Shown here: positions 41,888-51,979 of the stretch, one piece after another
How the letters are laid out: each line of letters starts with the position of its first letter
How positions within the stretch are numbered: position 1 is the first letter of the stretch
From: Agrobacterium rubi TR3 = NBRC 13261
Lineage (GTDB): Bacteria > Pseudomonadota > Alphaproteobacteria > Rhizobiales > Rhizobiaceae
NCBI RefSeq assembly: GCF_000739935.1
Contig: NZ_BBJU01000015.1
Span: 83,735 to 147,734 of the forward strand
Direction of reading: 5' to 3'
DNA length: 64,000 nt
Translations under genes and position numbers: made by a program
The notes under the pieces: model-generated
Databases searched by the model: none
What the model was told of the DNA's origin: nothing
The model's input: only the letters and a program-made list of their open reading frames with translations

Positions 41888-43876
41888 ATGTCTTCGCTTA
41901 TCGGCCTTCATCCCATCACGCGACGTTCCCTGCTGGGCGGCATCGCCGCATCCTCGGCACTTGTCATGCTGCATCCGTTCGCGGCGCGCGCGCAGGCCAA
42001 TCAGGCGCATCTGCGCATCATGGAAACGACCGACATTCACGTCCACGTCTTCCCTTACGACTATTACGCCGACAAGCCGAACGACACCTTGGGTCTGGCG
42101 CGCACCGCCTCCATCATCGACAGCATCCGTGCGGAAGCCGGCAACTCCATGCTGGTCGATAATGGCGACTTCCTTCAAGGCAACCCGCTGGGCGACTATA
42201 TTGCTTACGAGCGGGGCATGAAGGCTGGGGACAAGCATCCGGTCATCAATGCCATGAACGTGCTGGGCTATGATTGCGGCACGCTTGGCAACCACGAGTT
42301 CAATTACGGGCTCGACTTCATGTTCAACACGCTGGGCGGCGCGGGCTTTCCCTATGTCTGTGCCAACCTGACGAAGGGTCAGCTTGCCTCCGATCCGAAG
42401 CATGACGATCTGTTCTTCAAACCCTATGTAATCCTTGAGAAACAGATCAAGGATGGCTCCGGCGCGACAAGCCCGGTCAAGGTCGGCATTATCGGCTTCG
42501 TGCCACCACAGATCATGATGTGGGATGCCAAAAACTTGGAAGGCAAGGCGCAGACCCGCGATATCGTCGATGCAGCCAAGGCTTGGGTTCCCGTTATGAA
42601 GGAACAGGGTGCCGATATCATCATCGCGCTGTCCCACTCCGGTATCGACGGCACAGGCCAGAGCGACCGCATGGAAAACGCTTCGCTCTATCTGGCGGGC
42701 GTCAAGGACATCGATGCCGTGTTCACCGGCCACCAGCATCTCGTCTTCCCCGGCCCCAAGACTTGGGATGGCATCGAGGGTGCTGATCCGGTCAAGGGCA
42801 CACTGATGGGCAAGCCTGCGGTCATGGGCGGTTTCTGGGGCTCTCACATGGGCCTCATCGATTTGCTGCTGGAAAAGGACGGCAAGAGCTGGAAGATCGT
42901 GGACTTCACCAGCGAAGCACGCCCGATCTATCACCGCGACGACAACCGCAAGATCGTGGCCGACGTAAAGGACAAGCCGGAGGTGATCGCCGCCGTCAAG
43001 ACGGATCACGAAGCGACGCTGGCTTATGTCCGCCGTCCCGTGGGCAAGACATCTGCGCCGCTCTATTCCTACTTTGCGTTGGTGGCCGATGATCCATCCG
43101 TACAGATCGTATCCAACGCGCAGACCTGGTACATCAAGGACATGCTAAAGGAAGGTCAATACAAGAACCTGCCGGTGCTATCTGCGGCAGCCCCCTTCAA
43201 GGCTGGCGGCCGTGGTGGTGCGGATTACTACACCGATGTCCCGACCGGTGACATCGCGATCAAGAACGTCGCGGACCTCTATCTCTACCCCAACACGGTG
43301 CAGGCCGTGCTGATCACGGGTGCGCAGGTCAAGGACTGGCTGGAAATGTCGGCGGGCATGTTCAAAACGGTGGAAGCCGGTGCGAAAGACGCACCGCTGC
43401 TGAACCCAGACTTTCCGTCCTACAATTACGATGTCATCGACGGCGTGACCTACCAGATCGACGTTTCCAAGCCACCGAAGTTCGACAAGGACGGCAAGGC
43501 GATCAATCCGCAGAGCAACCGCATCGTCAATCTTCAGTTCGATGGCAAGCCCATCGATCCGCAACAGAAATTCGTGGTGGTGACCAACAATTACCGCGCG
43601 GGCGGCGGCGGCAAATTTCCCGGCATCGCGTCCGACAAGATCATCTTCGTCGGACCCGATACCAACCGCGATGTCATCGTGCGCTACATCATCGCGCAGG
43701 GGACGATCAATCCATCGGCAGACGACAACTGGTCGTTTGCACCCGTAGCCAACACCACGGCGGTTTTTGAAACCGGCCCCAAGGCACGGCAATACGCCAA
43801 GGATGTGAAGGGCGCCAAGATCGAAGAAGCCGGTGATGGCGCCGAAGGCTTTGCAAAGTTCCGCCTGATCCTGTGA
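41888..43876 (+). CDS. cpdB: 2',3'-Cyclic-nucleotide 2'-phosphodiesterase / 3'-nucleotidase
   Basis: A 662-residue periplasmic bifunctional enzyme that opens 2',3'-cyclic nucleotides and dephosphorylates 3'-nucleotides to salvage nucleosides. The Tat-like signal is TRRSLLGGIAA at the N-terminus. The metallophosphatase part has IMETTDIHVHV, DNGDFLQGNPLGDY, LGNHEFNYGLDF and SHSGID. The C-terminal 5'-nucleotidase domain includes the substrate-binding VTNNYRAGGGGKFPG. The length is standard and the gene is monocistronic. Confidence 0.92.
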   Translation: MSSLIGLHPITRRSLLGGIAASSALVMLHPFAARAQANQAHLRIMETTDIHVHVFPYDYYADKPNDTLGLARTASIIDSIRAEAGNSMLVDNGDFLQGNPLGDYIAYERGMKAGDKHPVINAMNVLGYDCGTLGNHEFNYGLDFMFNTLGGAGFPYVCANLTKGQLASDPKHDDLFFKPYVILEKQIKDGSGATSPVKVGIIGFVPPQIMMWDAKNLEGKAQTRDIVDAAKAWVPVMKEQGADIIIALSHSGIDGTGQSDRMENASLYLAGVKDIDAVFTGHQHLVFPGPKTWDGIEGADPVKGTLMGKPAVMGGFWGSHMGLIDLLLEKDGKSWKIVDFTSEARPIYHRDDNRKIVADVKDKPEVIAAVKTDHEATLAYVRRPVGKTSAPLYSYFALVADDPSVQIVSNAQTWYIKDMLKEGQYKNLPVLSAAAPFKAGGRGGADYYTDVPTGDIAIKNVADLYLYPNTVQAVLITGAQVKDWLEMSAGMFKTVEAGAKDAPLLNPDFPSYNYDVIDGVTYQIDVSKPPKFDKDGKAINPQSNRIVNLQFDGKPIDPQQKFVVVTNNYRAGGGGKFPGIASDKIIFVGPDTNRDVIVRYIIAQGTINPSADDNWSFAPVANTTAVFETGPKARQYAKDVKGAKIEEAGDGAEGFAKFRLIL

Positions 43877-44103
43877 TATGGATTTGTGGGAGGCGTGCTC
43901 TCGTCGGTGCGCCTCTCGCTCTCGCAGATTTTACCGCGCAATACGCAGTATTTTAGACGTCGCGGATTTTCGTCGCAAATCCGCCGCGGGGCGAGCGCCA
44001 GATGATGACGATATTTTTTCTCGTTACGGAAAACTTTTCTGCCAATCCTCACGTAATGGGTATTGAATAGCTGTTCTTCCGATCTGGCCCGCAGGAGGTC
44101 TTC

Positions 44104-45045
44104 ATGTCCGTTTATCATCCGCCCCGCATTCCGTTTTCTGACGTCACGCCGCGTGACGTCTATCTGTCGCGACGCCATTTCCTTGGAGCGGCGGCAGGCA
44201 TGGCGGCAATCGGTCTGACCGGACATGATGCCGTTGCAGCACCCCTTACCGCCAAGCCCGGCGCTTACAAGCTTGATGAAAAGCTGACACCGCTCGACGC
44301 TGTGACGAGCTACAACAATTTCTATGAATTCGGCACGGGCAAATCCGACCCCAAGGAAAATGCCGGAAGCTTCAAGCCGACGCCTTGGACTGTGAAAGTG
44401 GATGGGCTCGTCAGCAAGCCGCAGGAATTCGGCATCGAGGACCTGCTGAAATATCCGCTGGAAGAGCGCACCTATCGCATGCGCTGCGTCGAGGGCTGGT
44501 CGATGGCCATTCCGTGGATCGGCTTTTCGCTTTCGGCCCTGTTAGACAAGGTCGAGCCGTTGGGCAGCGCTAAATTCGTTTCTTTCGAGACCGTGGTTCG
44601 CCCTGAAGAAATGCCGGGCCAGAGCGGCATGTTCCAGCCGCTGGACTGGCCCTATGTCGAGGGACTGCGTCTGGATGAAGCCCGTCACCCTCTGACAATT
44701 CTCGCCGTCGGCCTATATGGCGAAACGCTACCCAACCAGAACGGCGCGCCCATCCGGCTCGTCGTTCCCTGGAAATATGGCTTCAAGGGCATCAAGTCCA
44801 TTGTCCGCATATCCCTCGTCGAGAAACAGCCGGAAACGACGTGGAAGAATTCGAATGCCCGCGAATACGGCTTTTATTCCAACGTCAATCCGAAGGTGGA
44901 CCACCCGCGCTGGAGCCAGGCCACCGAACAGCGCATCGGCGAAGGCGGTTTCTTCAGCACACAGAGACGGCCGACGCTGATGTATAATGGCTACGAAGAG
45001 GTCGCGAGCCTCTATACCGGCATGGATTTGAAGGCGAATTACTGA
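44104..45045 (+). CDS. msrP: Methionine sulfoxide reductase catalytic subunit
   Basis: A 313-residue molybdopterin enzyme that repairs oxidised methionines in periplasmic proteins. It has a Tat signal (RR at 23-24, [10 protein letters not shown]) and the molybdenum-ligand cysteine C128 in [15 protein letters not shown]. The domain contains the conserved [13 protein letters not shown] block. It is followed by msrQ after 2 nt, the usual partner for electrons. Confidence 0.95.
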   Translation: MSVYHPPRIPFSDVTPRDVYLSRRHFLGAAAGMAAIGLTGHDAVAAPLTAKPGAYKLDEKLTPLDAVTSYNNFYEFGTGKSDPKENAGSFKPTPWTVKVDGLVSKPQEFGIEDLLKYPLEERTYRMRCVEGWSMAIPWIGFSLSALLDKVEPLGSAKFVSFETVVRPEEMPGQSGMFQPLDWPYVEGLRLDEARHPLTILAVGLYGETLPNQNGAPIRLVVPWKYGFKGIKSIVRISLVEKQPETTWKNSNAREYGFYSNVNPKVDHPRWSQATEQRIGEGGFFSTQRRPTLMYNGYEEVASLYTGMDLKANY

Positions 45046-45047
45046 CC

Positions 45048-45707
45048 ATGGCGTTTGCGCTTTCGCTTCCATCGCTGCCCAAGCGCTATCAGCCAGCGGC
45101 CATCTGGGCTCTATATATCGTTGGCCTGTCTCCCGGTGTCTGGTACTTCTATCTGGCAGCCACCGGTGGGCTGGGCTTCAATCCCGTCAAGGAATTCGAG
45201 CATCTTCTCGGCATCTGGGCGCTGCGCTTTCTCTGTCTCGGCCTCGTCGTCACGCCGCTGCGCGATCTTTTCAACGTCAACCTCATTGCCTACAGGCGGG
45301 CACTGGGACTGATCGCATTCTATTATGTTCTGGCGCATTTTGCGGTTTACATAGTGCTTGACCGCGGCCTCATCTTCAGTTCGATCCTCTCGGACATTCT
45401 CAAACGCCCCTACATCATGTTCGGCATGGCGGGCCTCGTCATGCTTATTCCGCTCGCGCTTACCTCCAACCGCTGGTCGATCCGCCGCCTCGGCTCGCGC
45501 TGGAACACGTTGCACAAACTCTCCTATTTCATCCTGATCGCCGGCATTCTTCATTTCGTGCTGGCGCGCAAGTCGCTGACGCTGGAGCCGGTCTTCTACA
45601 TATGCGTGATGCTCATCCTGCTCGGCTACCGGTCTGTGCGTCCGGTGATCATGGCGCGAAAGCGGGCTCGTAGAGCAGCTGTGTCTGTCAGACCCGCGTC
45701 CCGATAA
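45048..45707 (+). CDS. msrQ: Haem-binding membrane subunit MsrQ
   Basis: A 219-residue ferric-reductase-like membrane protein with about six helices. The haem histidines lie in LAHFAVYI (helix 3-4) and in LHKLSYFILIAGILHFVL. It moves electrons from the quinone pool to MsrP. Its last 20 bases overlap a convergent gene. Confidence 0.93.
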   Translation: MAFALSLPSLPKRYQPAAIWALYIVGLSPGVWYFYLAATGGLGFNPVKEFEHLLGIWALRFLCLGLVVTPLRDLFNVNLIAYRRALGLIAFYYVLAHFAVYIVLDRGLIFSSILSDILKRPYIMFGMAGLVMLIPLALTSNRWSIRRLGSRWNTLHKLSYFILIAGILHFVLARKSLTLEPVFYICVMLILLGYRSVRPVIMARKRARRAAVSVRPASR

Positions 45708-46086
45708 GCGCAGCCATTCCTATGCCCGCGACATAGCAGGCGATATTCCACAGCGAAAACACGCGCCCGAGCAGCAATGCTCCGGCCGGTGTTGCCCGAA
45801 ACGCATCCAGCGCTGGAAAATGGAAAAGGCGTATCAGCTCCACAGCAACGGCCGCCAGACAGGCCACAATCACCGCGCCGCGAACAGTTCTGGCTGGCAG
45901 GATACTGGCCACGAGCAAATAGACCATTGATCCCCACAGAACAGACCCGCCATATTTCACCACGAAAAATGGCAGTCCGATCGCATAGCCGTAGCGGCGC
46001 AACAGCAATCCCACCAGAATCACGCCACAGGCCGCTGTCAGCATTCCAATGCGGCGTGAATAAATGGCGTGCCGATCCTCGATCAT
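45688..46086 (-). CDS. DUF2809 membrane protein
   Basis: A 132-residue membrane protein with four helices. The pattern YGGSVLWGSMVYLLVASILP and AVELIRLFHFPALDAFRATPAGALLLGRVFSLWNIACYVAG matches DUF2809. Function unknown. Its 3' end overlaps msrQ by 20 bp, facing it. Confidence 0.8.
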   Translation of the reverse strand: MIEDRHAIYSRRIGMLTAACGVILVGLLLRRYGYAIGLPFFVVKYGGSVLWGSMVYLLVASILPARTVRGAVIVACLAAVAVELIRLFHFPALDAFRATPAGALLLGRVFSLWNIACYVAGIGMAALIGTRV

Positions 46087-46141
46087 GATGTTGCTTTATT
46101 TCCGGTTGTTATGACTATATGCAATCTCCCCGCGCAAGAGG

Positions 46142-47023
46142 ATGCCGGATTTGAGCACTGAAACCGCCTACCCCGCAAGCCGTCTGTCCTCGCTCGATGC
46201 ATTCTTATGCGACGCGCAGCCATGGGGCGAATTGAAGGGCGCCAAGCGCTTCATCGTCGAGTTTCTCTATTTCGGCATCAAGGAAGCGCGCGCCTGCCTT
46301 TTTGCGGGTCTGTTTTTCGTGTCGATTTTTCTGGTGCCGCGCGACGGCATTCTCGGATTGCCGCGCTATGATGTGCTGTTGATCATCGCGCTCGCTATTC
46401 AGGCCTTCATGATCTGGAGTAAGCTGGAAACACTGGACGAAGCCAAAGCCATTCTCTTGTTTCATGTCGTCGGCTTCGTGCTTGAAGTTTTCAAGACTTC
46501 CGGCAGCATCCAGTCCTGGTCCTACCCGGACTTCGCCTACACCAAAGTGCTGGGCGTGCCGCTGTTTTCCGGCTTCATGTATGCAGCGGTTGGAAGCTAC
46601 GTCATTCAGGCATGGCGTTTGCTGGATGTGCGCATCAAACACCATCCGACCTACTGGATGGCAACCCTGATGGGCATCGCCATCTATCTCAACTTTTTCA
46701 CCCACCACTATATCGGCGATTACCGCTGGTACATCGCCGCCTGTGCCATTGGCCTTTATGCACGCGCCACCGTCATCTATCGCCCCTATGATCGCGAGCG
46801 CAAAATGCCATTGCTGCTCTCCTTCATCCTGATCGGCTTTTTCGTCTGGCTGGCAGAAAACATCTCAACCTTCTTCGGCATCTGGAAATATCCAAACCAG
46901 CTGGGGGCATGGTCGGTCGTTCACATCGGCAAGTGGAGTTCATGGTCCCTGCTGGTCATCATGACGTTTTCCATCGTCTCTCACCTCAAGCATATCAAGA
47001 GCCGGATTTACGTGCCGGAGTGA
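46142..47023 (+). CDS. DUF817 membrane protein
   Basis: A 293-residue membrane protein with about seven or eight helices and the DUF817 blocks FLYFGIKEARACLFAGLFF, HVVGFVLEVFKTSGSIQSWSYPD, FFTHHYIGDYRWYIAACAIG and FVWLAENISTFFGIWKYPNQ. The role is unknown. It is followed by a DUF930 gene after 14 nt. Confidence 0.85.
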   Translation: MPDLSTETAYPASRLSSLDAFLCDAQPWGELKGAKRFIVEFLYFGIKEARACLFAGLFFVSIFLVPRDGILGLPRYDVLLIIALAIQAFMIWSKLETLDEAKAILLFHVVGFVLEVFKTSGSIQSWSYPDFAYTKVLGVPLFSGFMYAAVGSYVIQAWRLLDVRIKHHPTYWMATLMGIAIYLNFFTHHYIGDYRWYIAACAIGLYARATVIYRPYDRERKMPLLLSFILIGFFVWLAENISTFFGIWKYPNQLGAWSVVHIGKWSSWSLLVIMTFSIVSHLKHIKSRIYVPE

Positions 47024-47037
47024 GTTGATAGGCAGCA

Positions 47038-47754
47038 ATGAGAGCAACTGAACACGTCGAGCGCAGGTTCAACAGATGGAGTATTGTTCTTTCCGTCCTG
47101 CTCCATGGCTTTATCTGCACCGTTGTAATCCTCATGCCCTCGCCTTCCCCAAACTCTGCGGTGCAAGAGGACGCCATAAATGTGGAAATCGTCACGTCGC
47201 CTTTGCCTAATGCCCAAGAAAGGCCAGCACAGCCGCCTGCACCGAGAGATGACCTCCTGCCCTCGCCTGCCCAACCAATCATTTCTCCGCCAAGCAAACC
47301 CGATACAAGCCCGGCCGTAGCGCCGCCCCAGGCATTACGCCAAAAGAACGAACCGACATTCGTAAAACCCTCACAAATGCTCTCGGAAGACGTTCTTGCA
47401 GATCACCGCAGCAGCCAAGCCAGAGACGCGCTGAGACAGCTTGCCCCAGCTGATCAGATCGAACAGCTCTGTAATCTGGAAGCAATGGCTCAGATCGGAG
47501 CATGGAACAAGGAACTTCAGCCTGACCGAATCGTGGCCTATGCCATGGCCGACACCAAGATGTCAGGCAACGATTTTGTTGCTGAAGGAGCGGCGGTCCA
47601 TAGCGAGCATGATTGGTATTCACTTCGGTTTAAATGTCAGCTGACGTCCGATCGAAAGAAAGTCGTCGCCTTCGAATTCATGTTGGGTGCCTCCATTCCA
47701 CGCAATCAATGGGTCGAGCACAACCTTCCCTATGAAGATGAGCAGTTCGACTGA
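47038..47754 (+). CDS. DUF930 protein with TonB-like N-terminus
   Basis: A 238-residue protein. An N-terminal transmembrane helix (about 14-32) precedes a Pro-rich linker (about 55-110), like TonB or TolA. The C-terminal part (about 120-238) is DUF930: LAPADQIEQLCNLEAMAQIGAWNKELQPDRIVAYAMADTKMSGN and HDWYSLRFKCQLTSD. It lies in the periplasm. Function unknown. Probably in an operon with DUF817. Confidence 0.8.
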   Translation: MRATEHVERRFNRWSIVLSVLLHGFICTVVILMPSPSPNSAVQEDAINVEIVTSPLPNAQERPAQPPAPRDDLLPSPAQPIISPPSKPDTSPAVAPPQALRQKNEPTFVKPSQMLSEDVLADHRSSQARDALRQLAPADQIEQLCNLEAMAQIGAWNKELQPDRIVAYAMADTKMSGNDFVAEGAAVHSEHDWYSLRFKCQLTSDRKKVVAFEFMLGASIPRNQWVEHNLPYEDEQFD

Positions 47755-47844
47755 AAACTCGACGGTGGATGGTAAGCGTCTGGTTTCTTTTTTTGCACGA
47801 CTTGCTCCAGGTGTCGTCTCAGCGGAAACACTGAGATAAGCAAG

Positions 47845-48339
47845 CTACCGTTCACTAAGAAAGTCTGTGAGCGCATCACCTTCCAGTCTAAAATAGACCT
47901 TTTCCTCGACCCGACTTGCTCCTAATCGATCATAGAAAGCCAAGGCTTTAAGATTGCTCGTCTCTGCTGTCCAATCAAACCGGATACAATTCCGTTCGAC
48001 CGCTATTGTCGCTAGATACATCATCAATTTGCGACCGAGGTTTTGCGACCGAGCATTTGCAGAGACGAAAAGATCTTTCATGTAGAGAGTGCCGCGGCCT
48101 TCAGGCCCTGGATAAACGACTGCAAAAGTAGCGAACCCCGCAGGCGTTGAGCCGATGTACGCTATAGCGGCCTCTACGGATTTAGGTGACGACTCCAACG
48201 TTCTCAACGCCGCTTCGTGTCCGCCTTCGCTGCTCCCGAAGTAATGCTGCAGGCAGTCAGACATAATTGCAGAAAGATCTGCCAGCTCGTTCGTTGAAGC
48301 TAGGCGCAATACCGGTTCAGTGGTCATTCTTTCATCCAT
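47845..48339 (-). CDS. GNAT-family acetyltransferase
   Basis: About 164 residues of GNAT fold. The acetyl-CoA site is NARSQNLGRKLMMYLATIAVERN, and LYMKDLFVSANAR and SNLKALAFYDRLGASRVEEKVYFRL are typical. Substrate unknown. The start is unsure: ATG at 48339 and 48327 both lack a strong ribosome site, and the frame to 48447 is unsupported. Confidence 0.8.
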   Translation of the reverse strand: MDERMTTEPVLRLASTNELADLSAIMSDCLQHYFGSSEGGHEAALRTLESSPKSVEAAIAYIGSTPAGFATFAVVYPGPEGRGTLYMKDLFVSANARSQNLGRKLMMYLATIAVERNCIRFDWTAETSNLKALAFYDRLGASRVEEKVYFRLEGDALTDFLSER

Positions 48340-48445
48340 AAAAAGCCGCCGTTTAAACGACTCACTCCAATAAAGCCATCGGCGCCTGTAAAAAGTGCGA
48401 GCAGATGCGCTTGGCCGTCGACCCCACCCCTCTCTCCCCCCAAAC

Positions 48446-48485
48446 AAAAAAAAGCCGGACGATCGCTCGTCCGGCTTTTTTGTTT
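48446..48485 (-). terminator. Bidirectional terminator at the end of the alpha operon
   Basis: A perfect 11-bp stem AAGCCGGACGA (48452-48462) / TCGTCCGGCTT (48467-48477) with a TCGC loop is flanked by A-run and T-run. It ends rplQ on the minus strand. Confidence 0.93.
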
Positions 48486-48506
48486 CATCCCCGTAAGGGA
48501 CAAATA

Positions 48507-48932
48507 TTATGCAGCTTCTGCTTCAGCAGCCTCTGCAGCAACGCGGGCCTTGTCGGCCTTGCCCTTGGCGTCTACGTCGCGCTCGACGAATTCTACAACA
48601 GCCAGAGCTGCGTTGTCGCCCTGACGATAGCCAGCTTTCATGATACGCAGGTAGCCGCCGTTGCGGGTTGCGTAACGTTCAGCGATGGCGTCGAAGAGCT
48701 TGCGGACGGCGTCCTGATCCTTGATCTGCGAAAGGGCCTGACGACGAGCGTGCAGGTCGCCGCGCTTGCCGAGCGTCACGAGACGTTCGACGATCGGGCG
48801 GATTTCCTTCGCCTTTGGCAGAGTTGTAACGATCTGCTCATGGGTGATGAGCGAAGCAGCCATGTTGGCAAACATTGCCTTGCGGTGGCTGGCGGTTCTA
48901 TTGAGCTTGCGGCCTGAATTTCCGTGGCGCAT
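48507..48932 (-). CDS. rplQ: 50S ribosomal protein L17
   Basis: A 141-residue protein starting [25 protein letters not shown], with [24 protein letters not shown], all L17 hallmarks. The Ala/Glu-rich tail is longer than in E. coli, as usual in rhizobia. It is the last gene of the alpha operon. Confidence 0.98.
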   Translation of the reverse strand: MRHGNSGRKLNRTASHRKAMFANMAASLITHEQIVTTLPKAKEIRPIVERLVTLGKRGDLHARRQALSQIKDQDAVRKLFDAIAERYATRNGGYLRIMKAGYRQGDNAALAVVEFVERDVDAKGKADKARVAAEAAEAEAA

Positions 48933-49049
48933 TGCTATTCTCCTTTATGCAGGTTCCTATCCGGGCCTGCCGTTTCCTGGCACATGCAGGCGATGTGCCT
49001 GCTGTTTGACGGGGAAAGGCAGTCTTTAAAGGGCCTGCCTTTTTATTTG

Positions 49050-50060
49050 TTAATACTGATCTTCGTAACGCTTAGCGAGATCTTCGATGTTCTCTGGCGG
49101 CCATGCTGGCACTTCCATGCCGAGGTGCAGACCCATGGAAGCGAGAACTTCCTTGATTTCGTTGAGCGACTTGCGACCAAAGTTCGGCGTGCGAAGCATT
49201 TCGGCTTCTGTCTTCTGAATGAGATCGCCAATGTAGACGATGTTGTCGTTCTTCAGGCAGTTTGCCGAACGAACGGACAGTTCCAACTCGTCGACCTTCT
49301 TGAGAAGCGCCGGGTTGAATGCCAGTTCGGTCACAGATTCTTCTTCTGCTTCCTTCTGCGGCTCGTCGAAGTTGACGAAGACGCCGAGCTGGTCCTGAAG
49401 AATGCGAGCGGCAAAGGCAACGGCGTCTTCGCCGGAAACCGAACCGTTGGTCTCGATCGTCATGATCAGCTTGTCGTAGTCCAGAACCTGACCTTCACGG
49501 GTGTTTTCCACCTTGTAGGACACTTTCTTGACCGGAGAATAAAGGCTGTCCACCGGAATAAGACCGATAGGAGCGTCTTCAGCGCGGTTTCGATCTGCAG
49601 GCACGTAGCCCTTGCCGTTGTTGACGGTGAACTCCATGCGGATTTCAGCGCCTTCATCCAGCGTGCAGATGACGTGGTCGGGGTTGAGGATTTCGATGTC
49701 GCCAACCGTCTGGATATCACCAGCTGTTACCGAACCTGGACCCTGCTTGCGCACGACCATGCGCTTGGAATCGTCACCATCCATCTTGATGGCGATTTCC
49801 TTGATGTTCAGAACGATGTCCGTCACGTCTTCCCGAACGCCGGGAATGGAGGAGAACTCGTGCAGAACACCATCAATCTGAACCGCTGTGACAGCGGCGC
49901 CACGCAGAGACGACAAGAGAACGCGGCGAAGCGCGTTACCGAGCGTCAGACCGAAACCGCGTTCCAGCGGCTCGGCAACCAAGGTTGCCTTGGTGCGGCT
50001 GGAAGACGTGAACTCGACCTTGTTCGGCTTGATCAGTTCCTGCCAATTCTTTTGAATCAT
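49050..50060 (-). CDS. rpoA: RNA polymerase alpha subunit
   Basis: A 336-residue subunit. The N-terminal domain (about 1-230) directs assembly ([24 protein letters not shown]), and the C-terminal domain (about 250-320, [24 protein letters not shown]) binds UP elements and activators. The start at 50060 follows GGAAGG; the frame to 50183 is upstream sequence. Confidence 0.98.
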   Translation of the reverse strand: MIQKNWQELIKPNKVEFTSSSRTKATLVAEPLERGFGLTLGNALRRVLLSSLRGAAVTAVQIDGVLHEFSSIPGVREDVTDIVLNIKEIAIKMDGDDSKRMVVRKQGPGSVTAGDIQTVGDIEILNPDHVICTLDEGAEIRMEFTVNNGKGYVPADRNRAEDAPIGLIPVDSLYSPVKKVSYKVENTREGQVLDYDKLIMTIETNGSVSGEDAVAFAARILQDQLGVFVNFDEPQKEAEEESVTELAFNPALLKKVDELELSVRSANCLKNDNIVYIGDLIQKTEAEMLRTPNFGRKSLNEIKEVLASMGLHLGMEVPAWPPENIEDLAKRYEDQY

Positions 50061-50246
50061 CTTTAAACCTTCCGTTCGCCGCCACCATCCAATCGTGGCG
50101 GACCGAGCATGATTACCGAGAGGAACCAAAAGGTTCATCGGATGGTTTGAAGCGTCGGAAGACCGGTCAAGCCGGCAACCCACACGTCGATTACGCGAAA
50201 ATTCCGCCAGACCAAAGGTGAGGCGGAATTCCCAAACAGAAACGCG

Positions 50247-50636
50247 TTATACGCGACGCTTCTTGCGCGGGCGGCAACCGTTGTGCGGGATCGGCGTCAC
50301 ATCGCGAATGGAGGTGATCATGAAACCGGCAGCCTGGAGAGCGCGAAGTGCAGACTCACGGCCAGAACCTGGACCGCAAACCTCTACCTCAAGCGACTTC
50401 ATGCCATGTTCCTGAGCCTTCTTGGCGCAATCTTCAGCAGCGATCTGGGCAGCAAACGGTGTCGACTTACGCGAACCCTTGAAACCCTTTGCACCAGCAG
50501 ACGACCAGGCAATAGCATTGCCCTGTGCGTCGGTGATGGTGATCATCGTGTTGTTGAAGGTCGAGTTGACGTGCGCAACACCCGATGTGATATTTTTACG
50601 TTCGCGACGTTTAACGCGAGTGGCTTCCTTGGCCAT
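50247..50636 (-). CDS. rpsK: 30S ribosomal protein S11
   Basis: A 129-residue protein with [42 protein letters not shown] and the [11 protein letters not shown] end. It sits on the platform of the small subunit. Confidence 0.98.
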   Translation of the reverse strand: MAKEATRVKRRERKNITSGVAHVNSTFNNTMITITDAQGNAIAWSSAGAKGFKGSRKSTPFAAQIAAEDCAKKAQEHGMKSLEVEVCGPGSGRESALRALQAAGFMITSIRDVTPIPHNGCRPRKKRRV

Positions 50637-50773
50637 GGTATACCTTTCGTTGATCTCGTCACCGCCGTAACACCAGCGGCTACACCGGCGATCAGCCTAA
50701 ACAAGGCCTCTCGCCAAACTCAGAAAGGCTGGTGCGGCTTGCACCAGCCCTCCCTTTCCGGAAAACCGGAAAA

Positions 50774-51142
50774 TTACTTCTTCTTACCAGCAATCGCCTT
50801 CGCTGGACCCTTGCGGGTACGAGCGTTGGTGTGCGTGCGCTGACCGCGAACTGGCAGGCCGCGACGGTGACGAAGGCCACGGTAGCAACCCAGATCCATC
50901 AGACGCTTGATGTTCATCGCGGTTTCGCGACGAAGATCACCCTCGACGCGGTAATCGCGGTCGATGGCTTCACGGATCTGAAGGACTTCTGCGTCCGTCA
51001 GCTGATGAACGCGCTTTTCAGCCGGAATACCGACCTTGTTCACAATTTCTTGCGCGAATTTCGAACCAATCCCGTGAATATAGGTCAAGGCGATAACAAC
51101 GCGCTTAGCCGTCGGGATGTTGACGCCAGCGATACGTGCCAC
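50774..51142 (-). CDS. rpsM: 30S ribosomal protein S13
   Basis: A 122-residue protein, [26 protein letters not shown] at the start and [20 protein letters not shown] near the end. The start is a GTG at 51142 with GGAG 7 nt upstream. The longer ATG frame is not normal for S13. A terminator-like hairpin lies upstream, so this may begin a new transcript. Confidence 0.97.
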   Translation of the reverse strand: MARIAGVNIPTAKRVVIALTYIHGIGSKFAQEIVNKVGIPAEKRVHQLTDAEVLQIREAIDRDYRVEGDLRRETAMNIKRLMDLGCYRGLRHRRGLPVRGQRTHTNARTRKGPAKAIAGKKK

Positions 51143-51271
51143 GTCTATTCTCCTTGCGTTCCAGTTGCCATCCGGCAAGTGGTGCTTTCATTTGAGCGGC
51201 ACGATTTTGCCGCCAGTTCAAATTCCTGTTCGTAACACGTCAAAACGACCGAACTCGGACTTTCCTTCCCT

Positions 51272-51318
51272 AAAGGAAAATCCGCGCCAGTCGCTTGGGT
51301 TGTCGCGAGTTGGCGCGG
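51272..51318 (-). terminator. Hairpin after adk, before rpsM
   Basis: Arms CCGCGCCA (51282-51289) and TGGCGCGG (51311-51318) with an inner pair, followed on the minus strand by ATTTTCCTTTAG. It probably ends the spc part of the cluster and leaves the alpha part with its own promoter. Confidence 0.6.
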
Positions 51319-51364
51319 TGTAACGGAATCGGTTCAAAAAAGCAACCGGCCCCGTTAAGATTCT

Positions 51365-51979
51365 TTAGTTACGCGCAACTGAGGCTGCGGAGTCGGCACT
51401 TTTTTCAAGAACACCTTCGATTGCAGCCGTGACGACGTCGACATGCGCCATACCGTCCAGCACGACAAGCTCGCCCTGCCCCTGATAGTATTCGGACAAT
51501 GGCGCGGTCTTCTCGCGATATTCCGACAGGCGCTTACGAAACGATTCCGGATTATCATCGGAGCGGACCGTGCCACCCGCCGCAACCGTTTCGGCCACGC
51601 GGTTTTCGATTCGGCGCACCAGCGCGTCCTCGTCCACCTTCAACTCGATCACAGCATCGAGGTCGAGACCTTTGGCACGAAGGTTTTCGCTCAGCACCTT
51701 AGCTTGCGGAACCGTGCGTGGGTAACCATCGAGGATGAACCCCTTGGCACAGTCCGCATGCTCTATCCGTTCGGAAACGATCTGGTTGACGATGTCGTCA
51801 GATACGAGACCACCCGCGTCCATGACTTCCTTGGCTCGTTTGCCAATCTCAGACCCATCGCTGACGGCAGCACGAAGCATATCGCCGGTCGACAGTTGTG
51901 GAATGCCATACTTATCCGTCAGGCGCTTTGCCTGAGTGCCCTTGCCTGCACCCGGTGGTCCCAAAAATATCAGTCTCAT
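51365..51979 (-). CDS. adk: Adenylate kinase
   Basis: A 204-residue enzyme that balances ATP, ADP and AMP. P-loop GPPGAGKGT (7-15), AMP-site [10 protein letters not shown] and LDGYPRT are present. The LID segment is short, without the zinc cysteines. Its start overlaps the stop of secY by 4 nt, so the two are coupled. Confidence 0.97.
   Translation of the reverse strand: MRLIFLGPPGAGKGTQAKRLTDKYGIPQLSTGDMLRAAVSDGSEIGKRAKEVMDAGGLVSDDIVNQIVSERIEHADCAKGFILDGYPRTVPQAKVLSENLRAKGLDLDAVIELKVDEDALVRRIENRVAETVAAGGTVRSDDNPESFRKRLSEYREKTAPLSEYYQGQGELVVLDGMAHVDVVTAAIEGVLEKSADSAASVARN

Noticed and set aside
48924..50066. A 380-residue ORF on the + strand
   Set aside because: It is fully antisense to rpoA, has no family features and reflects the codon bias of that gene.
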